Assembly (NCBI GenBank): GCA_029265335.1
Contig: JAJUJN010000119.1
Span: forward strand, 1-6,586
DNA: 6,586 nt
Direction of reading: 5' to 3'
Source: Alcaligenaceae bacterium
Lineage (GTDB): Bacteria > Pseudomonadota > Gammaproteobacteria > Burkholderiales > Burkholderiaceae_B
The stretch's first letter is position 1, and every line of letters begins with the position of its first letter. Position numbers and translations under genes: made by a program. The notes under the pieces were generated by a model. That model saw only the letters and a program-made list of their open reading frames with translations. It made no database searches and had not been told where the DNA came from. Positions 6,256 to 6,586 of this stretch are shown here, piece by piece.

Positions 6256-6290
6256 AGCGCCGCAGCGTTGCTGCGGCGTTATTCGTTTCA
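6256..6290 (+). terminator. Intrinsic terminator after pta-ackA
   Basis: A perfect 9-bp GC-rich stem, CGCCGCAGC (6258-6266) with GCTGCGGCG (6270-6278), closes on a 3-nt GTT loop. It can extend by a G-T wobble and an A-T pair to 6256 and 6280. AAA precedes the stem, and the T-rich sequence TTATTCGTTT follows. The T-tract is interrupted, but the position 60 nt past the ackA stop and the strong stem make termination of the pta-ackA transcript likely. Confidence 0.75.
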
Positions 6291-6392
6291 TTCTTCGTTT
6301 CACGACACCATGCCTGGATTCTTCCTTTGCCGCCATCATGGGCAGCCTAACGGCAAGAACCTGGCCTGGCTTGCCTTCGCTCGGTGAGCTGA

Positions 6393-6413
6393 TGGCAGCC
6401 GGCCCGGCTGCCA
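6393..6413. repeat. 21-bp near-perfect palindrome (operator or hairpin)
   Basis: Arms TGGCAGCCGG (6393-6402) and CCGGCTGCCA (6404-6413) are exact reverse complements around a single central C. As RNA this gives a 9-bp stem with a GCC loop; as DNA it is a two-fold symmetric site. Neither strand has a T-tract beyond it, which argues against an intrinsic terminator. It lies 144 nt upstream of the start codon at 6558. Confidence 0.6.
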
Positions 6414-6474
6414 ACCCACTGGCTCTACCGAGCTCCTAGCCCCCAATCCGTTTCCTCACAACGCGGTCCTGCCC

Positions 6475-6505
6475 AGCTCATCGAGCTCGGCCGGTAGCTG
6501 GCCGA
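6475..6505 (+). repeat. Two abutting hairpins near the last gene
   Basis: Hairpin 1 is AGCTC (6475-6479), ATC loop, GAGCT (6483-6487). Hairpin 2 is TCGGCCGG (6487-6494), TAG loop, CTGGCCGA (6498-6505), 8 bp including one G-T wobble. They share T6487, so they abut or compete. They lie about 50-80 nt before the start at 6558 and could be part of a structured leader. Confidence 0.4.
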
Positions 6506-6557
6506 CCCTCGAGCCACGCCCCTACCCGCGTTGCGATCGCTCTACAGGAGCCCATTT

Positions 6558-6586
6558 ATGAACACGACACGCTGTTTCAATCGCGA
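6558..6586 (+). CDS. Start of an unidentified gene, cut by the window end
   Basis: Only nine codons are visible, MNTTRCFNR, followed by two bases of the next codon. The start is well supported by AGGAG (6546-6550) placed 7 nt before the ATG. The polar, arginine-containing opening would fit the n-region of an export signal or a regulatory or enzymatic N-terminus equally well, so no function is assigned. It follows a terminator and a long leader and should therefore be its own transcription unit, separate from pta-ackA. Confidence 0.6.

Larger units (their letters stand above)
6291..6557 (+). other. Non-coding leader/intergenic region before the last gene
   Basis: I see no supported gene in this stretch. 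The longest plus-strand ATG frame I noted is a 25-codon one (6310-6387) without an RBS, and a minus-strand frame runs across the ackA terminator and looks spurious. What it does hold is dyad symmetry: a 21-bp palindrome at 6393-6413 and adjoining hairpins at 6475-6505, plus the octamer palindrome GCGATCGC at 6533-6540. No convincing -35/-10 pair was found, so the promoter of the downstream gene is not located. The density of dyads suggests a structured 5' leader or an operator region, but this is inference. Confidence 0.5.

Noticed and set aside
6310..6387. A 25-codon plus-strand frame (MPGFFLCRHH...) upstream of the 21-bp palindrome.
   Set aside because: There is no Shine-Dalgarno sequence before it and no run of one regulatory codon as in amino-acid leader peptides; kept only as a remark in the leader finding.
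6226..6414. A 62-codon minus-strand frame in the gap after ackA.
   Set aside because: It runs through the terminator stem and half of the palindrome and has no recognisable protein motif.
6224..6547. Direct repeat of CTCTACAG at 6224-6231 and 6540-6547.
   Set aside because: An 8-mer repeat within about 320 bp is expected by chance about once, and the flanks do not match.

Overview
The window is high-GC DNA with densely packed, overlapping genes, all on the plus strand. GC-ending codons, the Liv-type ABC transporter, and the Pta/AckA sequence types fit a betaproteobacterium, most likely Burkholderiales and perhaps an Alcaligenaceae-like lineage. This assignment is inferred from remembered protein style, not from a search.

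Layout: (1) 3-3067 holds a branched-chain-amino-acid-type (HAAT/Liv) ABC transporter block: livH (5' end outside the window), livM, livG and livF. Each junction overlaps by 4 or 11 nt, so this is one translationally coupled operon. No periplasmic binding protein (LivK) is in view, so the substrate is unknown. Amino acids, amides, and aromatic or dicarboxylic acids are all transported by such systems. (2) 3068-3192 is a short leader with small hairpins and an exceptionally long Shine-Dalgarno match. (3) 3193-3951 encodes a 252-residue protein that I read as two fused Rid (YjgF/YER057c/UK114)-like domains. It resembles, from memory, the CnbZ-type 2-aminomuconate deaminases. (4) 4045-6197 holds a PTA_PTB-family phosphotransacylase and an acetate-kinase-family enzyme sharing an ATGA overlap. 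Together they convert an acyl-CoA to the free acid with ATP formation, or the reverse. (5) 6198-6557 is a non-coding gap of 360 bp. It has a good intrinsic terminator after ackA, a possible very short promoter-to-terminator transcript, a 21-bp palindrome and further hairpins. (6) A new gene starts at 6558 behind a good RBS and runs off the window.

A plausible joint reading, which is inference only, is uptake of a nitrogen-containing organic acid by the Liv transporter, deamination of an enamine/imine intermediate by the Rid-like protein, and recovery of energy from acyl-CoA by Pta-AckA. The transporter and Pta-AckA are ordinary. The tandem Rid protein, its leader and the palindrome-rich gap before the last gene are what merit a second look. 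I found no CRISPR array, insertion sequence, tRNA, rRNA or phage gene.
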